Assembly: GCA_903919625.1 (NCBI GenBank)
Contig: CAIXIZ010000370.1
Location: forward strand, 1-9,372
DNA from: an uncultured Verrucomicrobiota bacterium
Lineage (GTDB): Bacteria; Verrucomicrobiota; Verrucomicrobiia; Opitutales; Opitutaceae
Length of the DNA stretch: 9,372 bases
Direction: 5' to 3'
A program made the position numbers and the translations under genes. Under the pieces are notes generated by a model, which did not search any database, was not told the DNA's origin, and saw only the letters and a program-made list of their open reading frames with translations. This document shows, one piece after another, positions 7,065 to 9,372 of this stretch (position 1 is its first letter; every line of letters begins with the position of its first letter).

Positions 7065-8525
7065 TCACCGCACGGTAATGGTCACGTCCGCGGCATTGCT
7101 CCGGTAATAAATCGAGAAGACATTGGCCCCCGGCCTGATGAGCTTGCGGGCGGAAGCGAGGTCGGTCACATCGGCGCGGTTGATCTGCATGATGATCTGG
7201 CCGGGAACAAGCTCGTCGACGTAAGCCGAACTGCTTTTGACCGCAGAAATGACGAGGCCGCTGGTGGGTGGGGCGGCACCATTGCCCCGCCGCCCGCCGA
7301 AGATACTGGCCGTCCCGGTGCTAAATGGCACCACCCGCACCCCAGGGAGCAGATCATTGATGGTTTCATCGAGCCGGGCCAGGCTGACCTTTTGGCTTTT
7401 TTCCTGGCCCAAACGCATAAATTTGATCACGGCCATGCTGCCGGGAGCGATTTGGGCAATGGTCAGGCGCAGGTCGGGGAGCGAGGCGACCGCATGCTCG
7501 TTGATGGCGATGATCACGTCATCCGGTTTGAGGCCGGCCTTGGCGGCGGGACTGTCCGCGGAGACATCCGTTACCTTCACGCCATGGGTGTCGTGCGGCA
7601 GCTTGAGGCTGTCCGCCTGATCAGCCGTCAGGGTCTCGCTGGAAACGCCGAGATAGCCGCGCGGAACTTGGCCGCCGTTTTCCACCAGGCTGTGCATGAT
7701 GCTCGCGGCAAGGTTGACGGGAATGGCAAATCCGATGCCAATGCTGCCATCGGAAGGGGAGATAATGGCGCTGTTGATTCCGACCAGACGGCCTTTGGCA
7801 TCGATCAGGGCCCCGCCGGAATTGCCCATGTTGATGGCGGCGTCCGTCTGAATGAAATCCTCATAGCCGTCGACGTCATCAAGAATGCCCAGCTCGGTCC
7901 GGCCTTTGGCGGAGACAATTCCGCTTGTGACGGTCTGGCCGACACCGAGCGGGTTCCCGATCGCGAAGACAATGTCACCGACCCGGATTTTGTCACTGTC
8001 GGCCAAGGTGACGGAGGGAAGCTTGCTGGCCTCGATCTTGATCACCGCGATGTCGGTTTTGTCATCGGCCCCGATGATCCTGGCCTTGAACTCCCGGTTG
8101 TCCGTGAGACTGACCGAGAGCTCATCGGCACCGTCCACGACATGATTGTTGGTGATAATAAAGCCATCGGGCGAAACAATCACCCCGGATCCGAGCCCCT
8201 CCCGTTTGCGCGGTGGAGCGGAGCCACCACGCCGAAAGCCGGACGGACGGCGCACCGTCATCGTGGAATGAATGGAAACGACGGCTTGCTGCACCGGTTC
8301 CAGCACGTCCGCATAGCTGGCAACCCGTCCGCCAACTGTTGTGCCCAGCACCGACCCGTCCAGCTTGAGCAAAGGCATGGCCGGAGGTGGCGGGGATTTT
8401 TCAGCCGCGCGCAGAGGCTGGCCGGGCCGGCAAACCAGCAACGCACAAAGCGCCAGAACACGGAATGGAACATGAGCAGGCATGGAGGTGATGACGGAGT
8501 GAGACTGGAATGAGTTACGGCGCAT
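7065..8525 (-). CDS. HtrA/DegP-type trypsin-like serine protease with two PDZ domains
   Basis: A 486-residue exported protease/chaperone that would act on misfolded proteins in the periplasm. A signal peptide is visible (hydrophobic core VLALCALLVC at 23-32, likely cleavage near LRAAE, 38-42). The trypsin-like domain holds the full triad: His128 in TNNHVVDG, Asp158 in DKTDIAV, Ser236 in GNSGGAL. A basic, proline-containing insert (about 92-109) lies before the GSGVI strand, where the LA loop sits in DegP. PDZ1 spans about 288-383 (RGYLGV onward) and PDZ2 about 395-486. The start is uncertain: ATG 8525 gives a long n-region, while ATG 8483 would leave a more typical signal peptide of about 27 residues; neither has a Shine-Dalgarno sequence. 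It follows prs by 61 bp on the same strand and converges on the PP2C gene with a 3-bp gap. DegP, DegQ and DegS-type roles cannot be separated, though two PDZ domains argue against DegS. Confidence 0.94.
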   Translation of the reverse strand: MRRNSFQSHSVITSMPAHVPFRVLALCALLVCRPGQPLRAAEKSPPPPAMPLLKLDGSVLGTTVGGRVASYADVLEPVQQAVVSIHSTMTVRRPSGFRRGGSAPPRKREGLGSGVIVSPDGFIITNNHVVDGADELSVSLTDNREFKARIIGADDKTDIAVIKIEASKLPSVTLADSDKIRVGDIVFAIGNPLGVGQTVTSGIVSAKGRTELGILDDVDGYEDFIQTDAAINMGNSGGALIDAKGRLVGINSAIISPSDGSIGIGFAIPVNLAASIMHSLVENGGQVPRGYLGVSSETLTADQADSLKLPHDTHGVKVTDVSADSPAAKAGLKPDDVIIAINEHAVASLPDLRLTIAQIAPGSMAVIKFMRLGQEKSQKVSLARLDETINDLLPGVRVVPFSTGTASIFGGRRGNGAAPPTSGLVISAVKSSSAYVDELVPGQIIMQINRADVTDLASARKLIRPGANVFSIYYRSNAADVTITVR

Positions 8526-8586
8526 GGCAAATGCGGTTTTGATCCGAGGCCGGCCAACCCCCGGCAGCGCGGGCCGGGATCCAAGC
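8526..8586 (-). other. Short prs-htrA gap with GC-rich hairpin potential
   Basis: This 61-bp spacer between the prs stop and the protease start contains a 6-bp inverted repeat, CCCGGC at 8560-8565 and GCCGGG at 8573-8578 with a 7-nt loop. It is framed by GATCC at 8541-8545 and GGATC at 8577-8581, which could form an outer stem. There is no T-run after it in the direction of transcription, so it is not a standard intrinsic terminator. It could be a processing, attenuation or pause structure, or simply GC-rich chance. No clear promoter was identified. Confidence 0.25.
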
Positions 8587-9372
8587 TCAAAACCCTTTGA
8601 TTTTAAACAGGCTGGTCACACTTTCATTGGAATGGATGCGGACAATGGCATCGGCAAGCAGGTTGGCGATATTCAGCACCCGAATTGGCAGGTTGCGCGG
8701 TTCAACCGGGATGGAATTGGTCGTGATGAGCTCATCAATGTCGCCGGCCGCAAGCCGCTCATAGGCGAGCGAGTTGAGCAACGCATGGCTGACCGCGGCC
8801 CGGACGCTGACGGCGCCATGGGCGCGCAGGAGTTTGGCCGCATTGACCAGGGTGCCGGCGGTCTCCGTGATGTCATCCACGATGAGGACGTCCTTGCCCG
8901 CCACTTCACCGACAATGTTGACCGGCTCAACCGTTGTGGCGCTGGTGCGCTTTTTCCAGACCATGCCAAGTCCGGTGCCCAGCAGGTTGGCATACGCGGC
9001 GGCCATCTTCATGCCCCCCACATCCGGCGACACGACCACCAGGTTGTCGCAGCGAATGGTCTCAAAATATTTGAAAAAAACGGGAGACGCGAAGAGGTGA
9101 TCGACCGGAATGTCGAAGAAACCCTGGATTTGCTGCGAATGCAGATCCATGGTCAGAATGCGATTGGCCCCTGCGGCGGTCAGGATATTGGCGACCAGCT
9201 TGGCCGTGATCGGAACGCGGGGCTGATCCTTGCGATCCTGCCGGGCATAGCCGTAGAAAGGCATCACGGCCGTGATCCGTTTGGCCGAGGCACGCTTGGC
9301 GGCATCGATCATGATCAGCAGTTCCATGATATGATGGTTGGTGGGGGTGCAGGTGGATTGGACAATATAGAC
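8587..9372 (-). CDS. prs: Ribose-phosphate pyrophosphokinase (PRPP synthetase), 5' end outside window
   Basis: The enzyme makes PRPP from ribose 5-phosphate and ATP in the cytoplasm, the entry point for purine, pyrimidine, histidine, tryptophan and NAD synthesis. The visible 261 residues reach the natural stop; about 50-60 N-terminal residues lie beyond position 9372, judged against the usual length of about 315. Clear family signatures, numbered from the first visible residue: VQSTCTPTNHHIMELL (4-19, matching the common VQPTCPP-N-MELL), ITAVMPFYGYARQDRK, DLHSQQIQGFFDIPVDHL (the family signature around the metal-binding DLH), the flexible loop KKRTSATTVE and the PRPP loop VDDITETAGTL. The PRPP loop differs from the usual VDDMIDTAGT, and the flexible loop has KKRT where KRR is common. 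The ATG at 9327 is internal, because homology continues upstream of it to the window edge. The htrA-type gene lies 61 bp downstream. Confidence 0.95.
   Translation of the reverse strand, partial: VYIVQSTCTPTNHHIMELLIMIDAAKRASAKRITAVMPFYGYARQDRKDQPRVPITAKLVANILTAAGANRILTMDLHSQQIQGFFDIPVDHLFASPVFFKYFETIRCDNLVVVSPDVGGMKMAAAYANLLGTGLGMVWKKRTSATTVEPVNIVGEVAGKDVLIVDDITETAGTLVNAAKLLRAHGAVSVRAAVSHALLNSLAYERLAAGDIDELITTNSIPVEPRNLPIRVLNIANLLADAIVRIHSNESVTSLFKIKGF

Noticed and set aside
7392..8513. 373-codon plus-strand open frame opposite the HtrA-type protease
   Set aside because: It is antisense to a fully supported protease with an intact triad and two PDZ domains. The frame is explained by codon bias.
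1..9372. Mobile elements, CRISPR arrays, tRNA or rRNA genes, or a defence system
   Set aside because: No terminal repeats, transposase, integrase, regularly spaced repeats or RNA gene structure were seen on either strand. The genes are housekeeping or stress genes of uniform character.

Overview
The window is GC-rich, gene-dense chromosomal DNA of about 9.4 kb from a bacterium. Protein features point to Verrucomicrobia, probably Opitutaceae: a divergent TsaB, a SPC/HEGST-type metal ATPase, and no obvious Shine-Dalgarno sequence at any visible start. This placement is an impression from protein character, not a search result. Eight protein genes are supported, two of them cut by the window edges. 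No rRNA, tRNA, CRISPR array, insertion sequence or phage gene was found.

Left block, minus strand, read from about 4132 down to 1: a P1B-4-type heavy-metal ATPase, a dimethylargininase-like amidinohydrolase 7 bp downstream, a TsaB-like tRNA t6A protein after a 68-bp gap, and alanine racemase, whose ATG overlaps the tsaB stop as ATGA. All face the same way with short spacing, so they could be one transcript. Their jobs differ: metal efflux, methylarginine or arginine-analogue hydrolysis, tRNA modification and D-alanine supply for the wall.

Centre, plus strand: a DinG/YoaA-family iron-sulfur DNA helicase diverges from the ATPase across an 84-bp gap holding a 7+7 bp inverted repeat. A minimal PP2C-type Ser/Thr phosphatase follows 49 bp downstream.

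Right block, minus strand: PRPP synthetase (5' end outside the window), then an HtrA/DegP-type periplasmic protease with two PDZ domains, which converges on the phosphatase with only 3 bp between the two stops.

The content is essentially housekeeping and stress-response genes. I did not find a convincing new biological system. The items most worth checking are the inverted repeat in the divergent promoter region, the placement of the dimethylargininase behind a metal pump, and the general lack of Shine-Dalgarno sequences.
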